Origin: Boswellia sacra
Taxonomy: Eukaryota > Streptophyta > Magnoliopsida > Sapindales > Burseraceae
Assembly: GCA_013180625.2 (NCBI GenBank)
Contig: SNVD02011399.1
Coordinates: 1-64,000, forward strand
Length of the DNA: 64,000 nucleotides
Reading direction: 5' to 3'
Shown here: positions 45,660 to 56,864 of the stretch, in pieces
Layout of the letters: the number at the start of each line of letters is the position of its first letter
Numbering within the stretch: the first letter of the stretch is position 1
The notes under the pieces: generated by a model
The model's input: the letters and a program-made list of their open reading frames with translations, nothing else
The model's database searches: none
Told to the model about the DNA's origin: nothing
Program-made: the position numbers and the translations under genes

Positions 45660-45990
45660 TCTTTGGAAAGACTTTCGCAATAGCACTTAACTACATTTCT
45701 TCAAGCATATATAATGCATTCGCCTACCTGACCTCAGTTCCTTAAAATTAAAATTAAAAGGTATAGATAAGGGAAGAAGAAATTTTGGGATACAGACAAA
45801 ACTAGAGATTTAATTATTAAAGGAACTCAAAAAATGAAAAGTAAATGGTTTTCCCTGGATTATTTACTATGTTTTGCTTCTGTAGCCAAACCAATATATA
45901 ATTATATATATGGTTTTGCTGCGAATTTACTTAATTGCTTTATATCATGCAAATCATCTGTAACAGTTAATCAGAAACTTTTTATGCCAC
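45660..45990. other. Central spacer of the PAL inverted repeat
   Basis: About 331 bp of AT-rich DNA between the inverted arms. I see no gene or internal repeat. It is the likely breakpoint region of the duplication. Confidence 0.7.
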
Positions 45991-47048
45991 AATCTGCTTC
46001 CACCAACTGATTCATGTAATACCAACTTGTTCAAATACTTGTGTGCCTATCTATAAATATTATTTATTATTTGTACTCCATCATAGGGCTAATACATATT
46101 TCAAACATTAAATACTAAAAGATTAATCACAGGTTTGATCAAAGAAGTCTATTGGGCCTACCTGTTGGCTGGTGCAGAAGATACCTGTAAGACCAATTGC
46201 TATATGCATGGATGTAGTACTAATTAATTAATTATAATTAAGTTTAATTTAAGATTCATTAAAAAATTACATGGCCTAATTAGACGTTTTCAAATATATT
46301 TTGGAAATAATAATTAAATCAACTGTAAAATCATTTGTTACTATTAAAAACCAGATTTCAAATTCCTTGACTTTTAAGATTGTATTCAACAATTGATACT
46401 TTCTTCTATGAAAGCCAATTTAACCATAATGTTATAAGTTCTGTTCTACTTTGGTTTCTTTCAAATATAGTTAAAAAAATCTCTATATTAATTAGGAGTA
46501 ACTGCAAATTCAACATATCCTGATCACCTCCTTGATGTACAAATCAACCATTCATTAAATAGTGCATAATTTTATATCACAAAGTCAAAAGTTTACTTTT
46601 GGCTGTAGAAATTATTTGAAGTTCGTGCTTGTGTGAGTGTTGTAAGATTATAAAAGATTGATAGTGTACAAAAACCCCCAACACGATAAAGCTAGGTCAT
46701 GTTCTGCGAGGATAAAAAAGAAGGCAATTATAAGTTTAATACATGTAACTGTTCTAAGCTAGATTTCGAATTCATTAAAAATTATCTAATATTATATTGT
46801 GTCAAGGACATATACCTACCCCAATATGTTGCGGTTTGAAAAACGATAACTTGAGACAATTTCAGTGGCTTACAGAGCTTATTTTTCTATCATGATTAGC
46901 GGTTTCTATACTTGAATTCCTATCACAGTTGCTGGTACATAATTGCTAAAATTTGGATAACTAATACCAGTTGTTTAGTCAATGAAACCATGCTCGAGTA
47001 TCGTGAAACTTTCAACCGTGGAATTTTCTTTTAGGGAATAAAATATAA

Positions 47049-47166
47049 GCCAACCACCACTTCCTTTCTGCTGCCAACCTTTGCCCTCGGCTCACCTGCC
47101 AAGCCCTCGTTAGTCAGTTACTAGTACACAGTGTACTCGCACGTCTGTTCCCAACTTCTATATGTA
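47049..47166 (+). promoter_or_regulatory. Promoter core of the right PAL gene, altered AC elements and TATA
   Basis: The positions matching the left copy's AC elements read GCCAACC (47049-47055) and ACCTGCC (47094-47100) in place of ACCAACC and ACCTACC. The TATA counterpart is TCTATATGTACC (about 47157), shorter than the left copy's TA run. Each change falls inside the recognised core. Confidence 0.5.
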
Positions 47167-47289
47167 CCTTTCTAAGCTTACTCACTTCCTCAGGAAATCC
47201 ATTTCTGAGTTTAGGATTTCCTTTCAAACGCAAACCTCCTCTCTTGTTAGCTTTTTCGATTCTCATTAATATTACAAAAGCTGGCTAGA

Positions 47290-49672
47290 ATGGAGACAGT
47301 TGCCATGAAGGGTGGTGAGATTAATGGATTATGCATCAGTGGGAATGATCCTTTGAACTGGGGAGTTGTGGCTGAGGCTCTGAAAGGGAGCCATTTTAAT
47401 GAAGTGAAGCGGATGGTGGAGGAGTACAGGAAGCCGGTGGTGAATATTGGTGGGGAGACCTTGACGATTGCCCAGGTAGCAGCCATTGCCAGTGGTGATT
47501 CTGGGGTGAGAGTTGAGCTTTCGGAGTCTGCCAGAGACGGCGTTCAGGCTAGCAGTGACTGGGTCATGGAAAGCATGAAAAATGATACTGATAGTTATGG
47601 AGTTACCACTGGTTTTGGTGCAACTTCTCATAGAAGAACCAAGAATGGTGCTGCTCTTCAGAAGGAACTCATTAGGTAATTAAGAAGTGAATCAATAGCA
47701 TAACATGACTTGGAACTCGGTCGAGTTGACGGAGTGTTAATTTGGTTGTGTGAGCTAATGAATATGATATTTGTTTTGTTTCCTAAACATTATTTAGGAT
47801 ACGCTAGAAAAGGCCCACGTTGTTGCTGAAACTTGGATCTTGTCTATTTCTTTTTAGTTGATTGACCGTTTCAGCCTTATTGGTTCCGTTTATGAAAGTT
47901 ATGAAGTTTTAATAATCTGTGACTGCAGATTCTTGAATGCTGGAATCTTTGGCAGTGAAACCGAGTCATGTCACACTCTGCCTCACTCCGCGACAAGAGC
48001 AGCTATGCTTGTCAGGATTAATACACTTCTCCAGGGCTACTCCGGAATCAGATTCGAGATCTTGGAAGCAATCACCAAGCTCCTCAATCACAACATCACT
48101 CCATGCTTGCCACTTCGTGGCACAATCACTGCTTCAGGTGATCTGGTCCCCCTGTCATACATTGCAGGATTGCTGACTGGCCGGCCCAATTCCAAGGCTA
48201 CTGGGCCAAATGGAGAATTACTTGATGCTCAAGAAGCCTCCAAGCTCGCTGGTTTCGAGTTCTTTGACTTACAGCCAAAAGAAGGACTTGCTTTGGTGAA
48301 TGGAACCGCTGTCGGTTCCGGCTTGGCGTCAATGGTTCTTTTTGAGGCTAATGTTCTTGCTGTGTTATCAGAACTTTTGTCAGCAATTTTCGCCGAAGTG
48401 ATGCAGGTAAAACCAGAATTCACTGACCATTTGACACATAAGTTAAAGCACCATCCAGGCCAAATTGAGGCCGCAGCTATAGTGGAACACATTCTAGATG
48501 GTAGCTCTTATGTTAAAGCTGCCAAGAAATTGCAAGAAATGGACCCTCTTCAGAAGCCAAAACGGGATCGTTATGCTCTAAGGACCTCACCACAATGGCT
48601 TGGGCCACAGATTGAAGTAATCAGATTTTCAACCAAATCAATTGAAAGGGAGATTAACTCGGTGAATGACAACCCTCTCATTGACGTTTCAAGGAACAAG
48701 GCCTTACATGGAGGCAACTTCCAGGGGACCCCAATCGGTGTCTCAATGGACAATACCCGTTTGGCCATTGCATCAATAGGAAAACTTATGTTTGCTCAAT
48801 TTTCTGAGCTTGTCAATGACTTCTACAACAATGGGTTGCCTTCAAATCTCTCCGGTGGCAGAAATCCAAGTTTGGACTATGGTTTCAAGGGTGCTGAAAT
48901 CGCCATGGCTTCCTACTGTTCAGAACTCCAATATCTTGCCAATCCTGTCACCAGCCATGTCCAAAGTGCTGAGCAACACAACCAAGATGTCAACTCCTTG
49001 GGACTAATCTCTTCAAGGAAAACTGCTGAAGCTGTCGACGTCTTGAAGCTCATGTCTTCGACGTTCTTGGTGGCCCTTTGCCAAGCTATTGATCTGAGGC
49101 ATTTGGAGGAGAATTTGAAGAACACAGTTGAGAAAACCGTGAGCCAAGTAGCCAAGAATGTTCTAACTGTAGGAGCAAATGGAGAGCTTCACCTGTCAAG
49201 ATTCTGCGAGAAGGATCTTCTCAAAGTGGTCGATCGCGAAGATGTCTTTGCTTACATAGATGACCCCTGCAGTGCTACCTACCCATTGATGCAAAAGCTA
49301 AGGCAAGTGCTTGTTGACCATGCAATGACCAATGGTGAAAATGAGAAGAATGTCAACTCCTCAATCTTCCAAAAGATTGCAGTCTTTGAGGAGGAATTGA
49401 AGGCCCTTTTGCCCAACGAGGTGGAGAGTGCCAGAATTGTGGTTGAGAATGGAAATGCAGCAGTTACGAACAGAATCAAGGAATGCAGATCTTACCCACT
49501 TTACAAGTTCGTAAGAGAGGAGCTGGGAACAGGGTTTTTAACAGGGGAAAAAGTGAAGTCACCAGGCGAGGAGTTTGACAAAGTGTTCACTGCAATGTGC
49601 CAAGGAAAGATCATTGATCCTATCCTAGATTGTCTCACGGACTGGAATGGTGCTCCTCTTCCACTGTGTTAG
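47290..49672 (+). CDS. PAL: Phenylalanine ammonia-lyase, right copy (two exons)
   Basis: Exon 1 is 47290-47675 and exon 2 is 47929-49672. The exons have the same lengths as in the left gene (386 and 1744 nt), and the 253 bp intron interrupts the same Arg codon. The 709-residue product keeps Tyr-103, the Phe-130/Leu-131 selectivity pair and the MIO-forming Ala-Ser-Gly at 197-199, so it should be a catalytically competent PAL. By eye it differs from the left protein at about 25 positions (about 96% identity). Some fall at positions usually constant in plant PALs, such as Tyr-567 to Asp and Pro-642 to Thr. No stop or frameshift is present. A longer open frame starts in the intron at 47858, but splicing from exon 1 gives the correct protein. 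It is probably transcribed away from the left copy from its own promoter. Confidence 0.97.
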
Positions 49673-49700
49673 TCTGTTTTATTACTTTCGATTTTATTGC

Positions 49701-50358
49701 TTTTGAAAGATCAAGAATGATCTTATCACTAAATTCAGATCAATTGATTTTCCTAGTTCTCTATTTGGGTTCTCTGCTCTTTGGATCTCGTTTCGATCAT
49801 GAGAAAATAAATAAAAGTAAAGAAAATAAGAGAAAGTTAAAGAGCAGCAAAGGAGAGAGCATTAAAGACAGAATCATGAGAAAATAACTTAAGTCTTTCA
49901 TGAATTGTGAAAAGACCCCTCAGTAGCTAATGATTGCTCCTTTTAAATATCTATATGCAATTAAACCGGTCATCTTCTCTCTACTTCATATTTGATTTCT
50001 CTACTCTGAAAGTAAGATATTTGAAGAAATCAATTTCTTGCTTTCCATGGCCAATTAATTTTAACTAGAGCATGTCAAAGTGAGAATCAGGATACTTCAA
50101 CTTTCTAAGATACTTCTAGCAGCAACTATTTAGTAATTAAAACCGGATTCCAAAATTAGTGTCACAAACTATCAAATCCACTGTGGCCTGCACTTTCCTC
50201 CCATCCATTCTAACATGGCCTTTGCTAATCAAATATCCAAAGCCTTCACATGAAACAACGATACCTGTATAACCAATCAAAATGGGCGGACCCCCTCCCT
50301 TGTGGCAATCATTTTAAATTAAATATTTAATTGATAAATTATTTCATAAAGCTCTCAC
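49701..50358. other. Downstream flank of the right PAL gene
   Basis: AT-rich DNA with no supported gene. The first part is probably 3' UTR. CTCAC at 50354-50358 is the left target duplication of the solo LTR. Confidence 0.5.
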
Positions 50359-52376
50359 TGTAACGCCCCAAAATCGGAACACATACATTGCTAAAATAAT
50401 AGGAAATCACTAATAATAAATCTCCAAACAATACTTCAATAATCCCTCTTATTAAAAAAAAATGAACCGAACAATACATTTAATGTCTCTCTAATCAAAA
50501 CAAAGTCTTACAATCTAAAGTTCCAAACACAATTGTAATAAATAAAAAAAAAATCTGAACTTAAGTCTCGACATCAATCAGCAAGTCCAACCACTAACTT
50601 TCGAGACTACTCTGCAAAAATGTTAGAGACGAGGGGTGAGTCGTCAACTCAGTAAGTAAAGTCATACACAACCATTAGTATCTTAAAACAATTATAAAAA
50701 CATCATATCTTAATAAAACGGAGTTATAAACATTTATAACATTTACGATCAAAGAAGTCATTCACAATCATTAGAGATCAAAAAGACATTTATCGACTCA
50801 TGTCACATAGTATCACCCGTAATCCGATGACCCGACCCAGAAATATGTCACCTGTAATCCCGGTGACCCGGCCCAAAAATATGTCACCTGTATCCCCGGT
50901 GACCCGGTCCAAAAGTATGTCACCTGTATCCCCGGTGACCCAGTCCAAAAGTATGTCACCTGTATCCCCGGTGACCCGGTCCAAAAGTTGTGTGCACACT
51001 AATACCACAGCTGGGTTCAGAATTCATATCGACACTAAGGACAATGAGTCAAAAGATTCCAAAAACCATTGCAAATCACACAATCCTCAAAGTACATATA
51101 CAAATAACTTTTCATAGATAATAATAAGATTCGTCAAAAGTTCCTTTCACTAAAAACTGCCTTTAACATGAAAACAGTTTTTGAGAATCAATTTAAACAC
51201 TTTGCTAAAACTCTAATTCCATAATTTTCATTCTAAAACAGAAAATAAATCATATAATATCACATAAAAATATGTTCTAACAAATCAAAATATTTATTAA
51301 GAACACATTACACTTTAACCATAGTACATGTATGATGTTACTTACCTTGATCGATCCGAAAAGACAAATATCCTAGCTCCTACTCGTCCAACGATTGTCC
51401 TAAGACATAACCAGAAAACATCTTGATAAATTCATGATCTCAAAACCTCAAATGTTCTACAAAATGCCCTTAAAATTCCTAGACAAACCGTTCTGCCTAA
51501 GTCCAATACCCAGAACAGAGCTCATTCCAGAAATTTTAGAAAATTGTATCCTAATCTGATTAACCTAGGATTTTATAGAGGCGAACTAGACACATGAAGT
51601 ATTCAATTGAAAATTTTTCAAAGCAAATTACGTTCAGAAACTATTTTTAAATGATTTTCGTTTTCTACCAGTCAATTCTGTCCAGAATTTTCAGATTAAA
51701 ACGTTTCGAACTCAAAATTTCATAAAAATTATTTTACACGTTTAGAAATCGTGAAAATTTACAGAAACGTATATATTATCTTGAAGAAACAGCATATAAA
51801 ATTTTAGGAATTTCTGACTCCTCTAGCATATGAAAAAAAATTCTGAAATTTGCAACATCCAGAAATTTCAGTATTTTCCAGATTTTCAACAGAGAGTTCA
51901 AAAATTTGTAATAAATTGAAATCTTAATATTTTTTTATGAAATAAAATTTTGTACATTCATATACATGTCTATAATAACATATAAAAAAATTAGGCTGAA
52001 AATCGAATTGTAAGTATCCAAACAAAATTCGAAAATCCTAAGCTGTTCATAAATTCTCTGCAGAAACCCTAGCACAAATCTAGACAACAAAAATAATTCT
52101 AATAAAGATCATTAAATCAAACTAAAGAAATATAATCTTACCTTGAAATCTCTGAGTTCCCAAGCCTCTCCTAAAATTTTCACGTAAAAAAAACCCTATT
52201 TGCAATATTATAATATTGCTTATATACTAGATAGGGTTAAGGTATCCTAAAAGGAATAAATCTTCTAATTTAAATATAAATAATACTCTTTTTTTTAAAT
52301 TATTATAGTCATAATTATTATCCTAGACTAATTCCATAATGACTCATATAGCCCTACGAAAATTAGGGTTGTTACA
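50359..52376. mobile_element. Solo LTR of a Gypsy-type element
   Basis: A 2018 bp block begins TGTAACGCCCCAAAATCGG and ends AGGGTTGTTACA, and is flanked by a perfect 5 bp duplication CTCAC (50354-50358 and 52377-52381). There is no internal domain, primer site or second LTR, so it formed by LTR-LTR recombination. The start TGTAACGCCCC is common in plant Gypsy LTRs, which suggests plus orientation. Confidence 0.9.
50802..50986 (+). repeat. 36 bp tandem repeat within the solo LTR, about 5 copies
   Basis: The units contain TATGTCACCTGTATCCCCGG followed by TGACCCGGTCCAAAA. The last three are nearly identical and the first is divergent. ORFs of both strands over this segment are repeat translations. 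Confidence 0.92.
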
Positions 52377-52381
52377 CTCAC

Positions 52382-53219
52382 GGTATTACTTGATTTTATT
52401 TAATGAATTTCAAAGAGAAGCAGATACAAATTAAAGAAGAAGGAAGAGAAGAAAGCTTTGATGTGCTTTAAATAAATTTATTAAAAAATAGACAATATAA
52501 ACGGGGATGCTTTGAAATTTTCAAATATATGCTTAGGAGAGGGGCTTAGAAGGAAATTTTATGGATTTTCAATAACAACACCCCTACATTAATAACTAAT
52601 CGATACAACTTAACTTATATAATCTAATCTAACTCAATATCCTAAGATGATTAAGAATTAAAATAAGAGTTTAATTAATTATGGGATAACCACTTGTTGA
52701 TGCCAAAAATCTTTCGACCTCAAGCTTACCGATAAAATTTATATTTAGTGTGAAAAATCTAGCTCAACAAGAAGGAAATGGGAAAAAGGTGGAGAATGAT
52801 AGTGAAAATAGGGAATCTAAAGCCATGTATTGACCAAGATGGGTAGCTATGTCCCGGTCAACTAAGGCTCTAGTGATGTAATTAAACTGCATACAAAGAG
52901 AAAACATATATCAAAGGCGTTGGCAGTGTCACCTATGATAATCCTCTGACTCTCAAGTCATAGACTAAACTATGGAGAGGAAAGGGAGAAATGGCTGGTC
53001 AACCAGGGAGATATTAAGGAGAGAGGGTTTTAGAGTTAGAGTTCATTCCAAGTTTGTGCCAAGTTCATTCAAACCTTTATTTGAATCAAAAGATCTATTT
53101 ATAGGAGTAACTCTTTCACAAGTCTTGCTATGCTTGGTGTTGGAGTGACACCACGTCATATACAAAGAAGCAAAGAGATCTATTTATATAAGATTTTACC
53201 TGTATGTGACGGTACACAT
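52382..53219. other. Non-coding DNA between the solo LTR and the MAT pseudogene
   Basis: I see no supportable gene. A repeated phrase (agagatctatttata near 53094 and 53168) hints at a small local duplication. Confidence 0.4.
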
Positions 53220-54062
53220 GGAGCCTGCGTGACAGCATGTTACATGCAGACCTATCCACTTAAGTGGGATCTTTTCCAGAGAATGCACCTCCACCATGAG
53301 CAACCCATCCATATATCAATGATGCTTTTTCCTACCAGTAAGTCCAGCATCTCCATGTGGCCGACCAATCACAAAACGACTTGAAGGATTGAGGTGAATT
53401 GGTGAAAGATGGTATTATCATCAAGATATTGTGCAGGGATAACAGGCTTGATTACATGCTCTTTCAAATCTTGAGCAGTCTGCTCATTAGTGACAGTCTC
53501 ATCATGTTGAGTTACGATGAGAACAATATGATCTCGAATTGGGACCATGGCTCCATTTGCGATACTCGACAGTCACCTGAGTCTTACCATCAAGCCTTTA
53601 CAATAAGCATGTGTCTTGCTCTTTCTGACCTCAATAAGCTTGGCATTAGCTCAACCGTTTCATCTGTAGCATAGCCAAACATGGGTCCAGGATCACCAGC
53701 TCAAATTTCCTCTGGTTTCTTGCTGAGATGGCCATGAACTCCTTGGGCAATGTCAGGGCTCTGTTGCTCAATATTGACAAGCACCTTGCAATTGTCAGCA
53801 TCAAGGCCCACTTCAGCTGATGTGAAGCCAATACCTATGCAAGTGTCTCGAACAATTTTCGCATAATTTATTATAGCCTTCATTCTGATTTGACCAAAAA
53901 CCATAGCCGTGTTAGTCCAGGTACATGTCTCACATGCAAGTTTGCTCTCAGGATCTAGCTCTAAGCAGGCATCAAGAATAGCATCTGACACCTGGTCACA
54001 GAGCTGGTCTCGGTGGCCTTCATTGACAGATTCAGAGGTGAAAAGGAAAGTCTCTGTATCTA
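53220..54062 (-). pseudogene. S-adenosylmethionine synthetase (MAT/SAMS) pseudogene
   Basis: MAT makes S-adenosylmethionine from methionine and ATP. Minus-strand frames contain [20 protein letters not shown] at the N-terminus, then [20 protein letters not shown], later GAGDPGPMFGYATDET in a shifted frame, [34 protein letters not shown], and finally GGGAFSGKDPT, stop, VDRS. The start codon is lost and the ATP-binding GHPDK is GHRDQ. An internal deletion follows ELMP, at least two frameshifts are present, and roughly the last quarter is missing. Plant MAT coding regions usually lack introns, so absence of introns does not prove retroposition. Confidence 0.88.
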
Positions 54063-54620
54063 AACTGGAACAGATCATAACAAGATGTTAGTTACCAAGT
54101 TCTTAATTATTCCCTAAAATAATAGTTTTTAGAGAATAAAACTGTTGACCTCTTATCTTTCCTTTCTACCAATAAGATAACAAAACTGTAATTCTGATAC
54201 ATGTGGGTGTTTGTTTAATCCTTTTATACATGAAAGTTGCCAATGAATGAATATGACCGTGACCTTGTGCTGATGACCTGGGTTAATTTTCACTCACAAA
54301 CTTTACCCGTTTTAATTCAATATACTAGTTTTGCCACTTGTATCACAAAGTAGTCTTTGAAATTTACGGGCACATCGTCAAGCCCTTGTATGTCGCCTGT
54401 ACCTTCATATCTTAAGAAATTAAGTTGTTAGCCTCTCAATCAGGTTGATGGCTGGAGCAAAAACCTTTGTGCTCTATGGATTATTTCAATTGGTTAGTTA
54501 GTATCATTTTGCTATCTTCAGTCTGGACCTGAGATGTACGTCCTCAGAAACTGCGATAAGAGAGATTGAGCGAGAATAACGCTAGTGGATGCTGTGACGC
54601 AGCTGATTGGCAAGCACATG
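54063..54620. other. Non-coding flank with the target duplication of the minus-strand Gypsy element
   Basis: No gene seen. ACATG at 54616-54620 is the left copy of the target-site duplication. Confidence 0.5.
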
Positions 54621-54909
54621 TAACGTAGAGAAACTTTTGGAGTGAAGGGAACTCTAACTTAATGAGTTTGTAATCCTTCCACGATCAAAAGAATGGAAAC
54701 AAAAAACAAACTTTATTCCAGGTCTGCCTCCAAAAATGGATAGCTATCTTTTTGTACACCTTTTTGTTCAATACGTAGTGTTTTGACTCACAAATAAAAA
54801 GAGCAAATAATTAAGACAAATAAAGTTCCAACTCAGCAACAGCAAGTAAAGATAATAAAATAAAATAAACTCATTGCAATTAAATAATCTTAGCTGGGCT
54901 CCTGCATCA
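54621..54909 (-). repeat. 3' LTR of the minus-strand Gypsy element
   Basis: 289 bp, starting TGATGCAGGAGCCC at 54909 (minus). It matches 59372-59657 with few differences. It directly follows the purine tract GGTGGAGGGGAT. Confidence 0.9.
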
Positions 54910-55182
54910 ATCCCCTCCACCTGCAGAAGAACTCGACCCTGAGTTCAGCTGCTCAATGGATGCATCATCTGGTGGATAGTATTTGAAGATATCCTTGATG
55001 TTGAAAGTAGAGGAGATCTTTAAATCGGGAGGAAGGTCAATACTATAGGCATTATCGCCAAGTTTCTTCTTCACTCGAAAAGGGCCAAGCTTTTTAGCTT
55101 GAAGTTTGTGATACACACCAACAGGGAATCGGTTTTTGCTAAGATGAATCATCACCAGCTCCCCTTCTTCAAACGATGCCAC
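54907..55182 (-). pseudogene. C-terminal end of the integrase/pol ORF
   Basis: The 91-residue frame reads FEEGELVMIHLSKNRFPVG, then KLGPFRVKKKLGDNAYSIDL and a STFNIKDIFKYYPPDD tail, the usual C-terminal domain of Gypsy integrases. It ends in an Ser/Gly run. The purine tract encodes its last residues (AGGGD), and the TGA stop is the first three bases of the 3' LTR. It is split from the integrase core by a stop near 55190. Confidence 0.8.
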
Positions 55183-55191
55183 ACGACGATG

Positions 55192-56112
55192 CTAATCTGC
55201 TGCTACTTTATACTGAGCATTGGATTCTTCAAGTTTCTTGGTGACATCTTGATGAATCTGTTGAATGTTCTCAGCTAACTGTTCAACAGTCTTGCTCTTA
55301 GGATGGGGCAATTCAATCAAGTCAATAGTAGAGTTAGGAATATTAGTATACAAAATAGCAAAAGGGAAGTGACCTGTAGACCGATTCACCATACTGTTAA
55401 AAGCAAATTCAGCTTGAGACAGAGCAAGATCCCACATTTTTTGCATGTCTCCAGCAATGCTCCGAATCATAGACCCTAAAGTTCGATTGACAACCTCTGT
55501 CTGGCCATCTGTTTGAGGGTGAGAAGTGCAACTGAATTGTAAAGTAGTGTCAAACTTCTTCCAAAGAACTCGCCAAAAATGACTCACGAATTTAACATCT
55601 CTATCTGATGTGATAGACTTAGGGATGCCATGAAGTCTTACAATCTCCTGGAAAAATAAATTGGCAATGTTCACAACATTAGTGGTCTTACGGCAGGGAA
55701 CGAAGTGTGCCATCTTAGAGAATCTGTCAACTACAACAAAAACAGAGTCCTTCTTTCGTTGTGTAAGAGGTAGCCCCAAAACAAAGTCCATGCTAAGGTA
55801 CCCCTTTGCTGTTTGACAAACACCACATCGTTGTACAAATTTTGCTATATCTCGCCTCATGTGAGGCCAATAAAAACGATCTTCAATAGCATAAATTGTT
55901 TTATCCCTACCGGTATGGGCAGCGAGACCACCAGCATAAAGATCACGAATTATATGTTCAAGAAGAGATGTTTTAGGAACACAAAGTTGGTTACCTTTGA
56001 ATGAAAAACCCTGTTGAATATGAAAGTCCCGTGTAATTCCATGAGTCCCATGACGCATGCAATTTTCCCAAATAGAACCAAAATTTTCATCAGTTTCATA
56101 TTGTTCTTTCAA
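55192..56112 (-). pseudogene. Gypsy integrase remnant
   Basis: The zinc-binding domain keeps HTGRDKTIYAIEDRFYWPHM and CGVCQTAKG, but the first His of the HHCC set appears as Tyr (LYAGGLAAH). A deletion of about 20 residues joins CQTAKG directly to YLSMDFVLGLP. Core residues remain: Asp in SMDFVLGLP, Asp in SDRDVKF and Glu in HPQTDGQTEVVNRTLG. The enzyme is unlikely to work as it stands. Confidence 0.88.
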
Positions 56113-56160
56113 ACAGTCAAATCTAGTAAGCTCAGTTTGGAGAGTGGCAAGAAGAGCAGC

Positions 56161-56746
56161 TCATCGACTTAAAGCATCCGCAGCTCTATTCAATTGTCCA
56201 GTCCTATGCTTAAATATAAATGTGAATTTTTGAAGAAATAACACCCAACAAGCATGCATACGACTCAAGTTTTTCTGAGAATTCATATATTTTAGTGCTT
56301 GATGATCACTATGAAGGATGAATTCTTTTTGAAGTAAATAGTGTTCCCAATGTTGCAATGCTCGCACTATTGCAAAGAGCTCTTGCTCATATGTTGTCCA
56401 TTTGTCTTGCTTCATTAAGCTTTTCACTTAAAAACTCAATAGGTTTACCCTCTTGCATTAAAACAGCCCCAATTCCGGTCATACAAGCATCAGTCTCCAC
56501 TTCAAACACACACTCAAAATTAGGTAAAGCCAATACGAGAGCTGAACTAAGTTTTTCTTTAAGAATGGCAAAACTGACCTCTTGATCATGACCCCAATTA
56601 AATTTTCCTTTCTTAAGGCAATGGGTAATTGGTGTAGCGATGGAGTTGAAATTGCGTATAAACCTTTTGTAGAAAGTTGCTAAACCATGGAAACTATGGA
56701 CATCATGAATAGAAGTAGGAGTTGGCCACTCTCTTATAGCTTGCAC
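56161..56746 (-). pseudogene. Gypsy RNase H remnant
   Basis: Two overlapping frames contain [20 protein letters not shown] and [16 protein letters not shown] (the RT-RNase H connection), then [20 protein letters not shown] with the first catalytic Asp, and [30 protein letters not shown] and [16 protein letters not shown] frameshift at about 56400 separates the halves. Confidence 0.85.
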
Positions 56747-56864
56747 TTTACTTTCATCAACCTAGATACCCTGCTTTCCAATAATAAACCCCAAAAATAG
56801 TACCTATTCAGTGAGAAAATCACATTTTTTTACATTCAGGAATAGTTTGTTTTTCGAATGGCTT

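Larger units (their letters stand above)
45991..49700 (+). repeat. Right arm of the inverted PAL duplication
   Basis: It contains the right PAL gene and 1299 bp of upstream sequence, and is the inverse of 41200-45659. Shared upstream landmarks include the GCACTATTT region near 46555, the MITE empty site and the promoter core at 47040-47170. Confidence 0.9.

Noticed and set aside
47858..47928. Upstream extension of the right PAL exon 2 frame into the intron (start at 47858)
   Set aside because: The left copy lacks it and a conserved acceptor (CTGCAG) sits at 47928. Splicing from exon 1 gives the family-typical protein.
41300..49650. Treating the two PAL copies as an assembly duplicate of one allele
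   Set aside because: The copies are inverted, differ at about 25 residues, have different intron lengths (278 and 253 bp), and one arm has a 731 bp insertion.
50790..51117. Long repetitive ORFs and a possible CRISPR-like array in the solo LTR
   Set aside because: The units are direct tandem copies without unique spacers, in plant DNA. The ORFs only translate the 36 bp unit.
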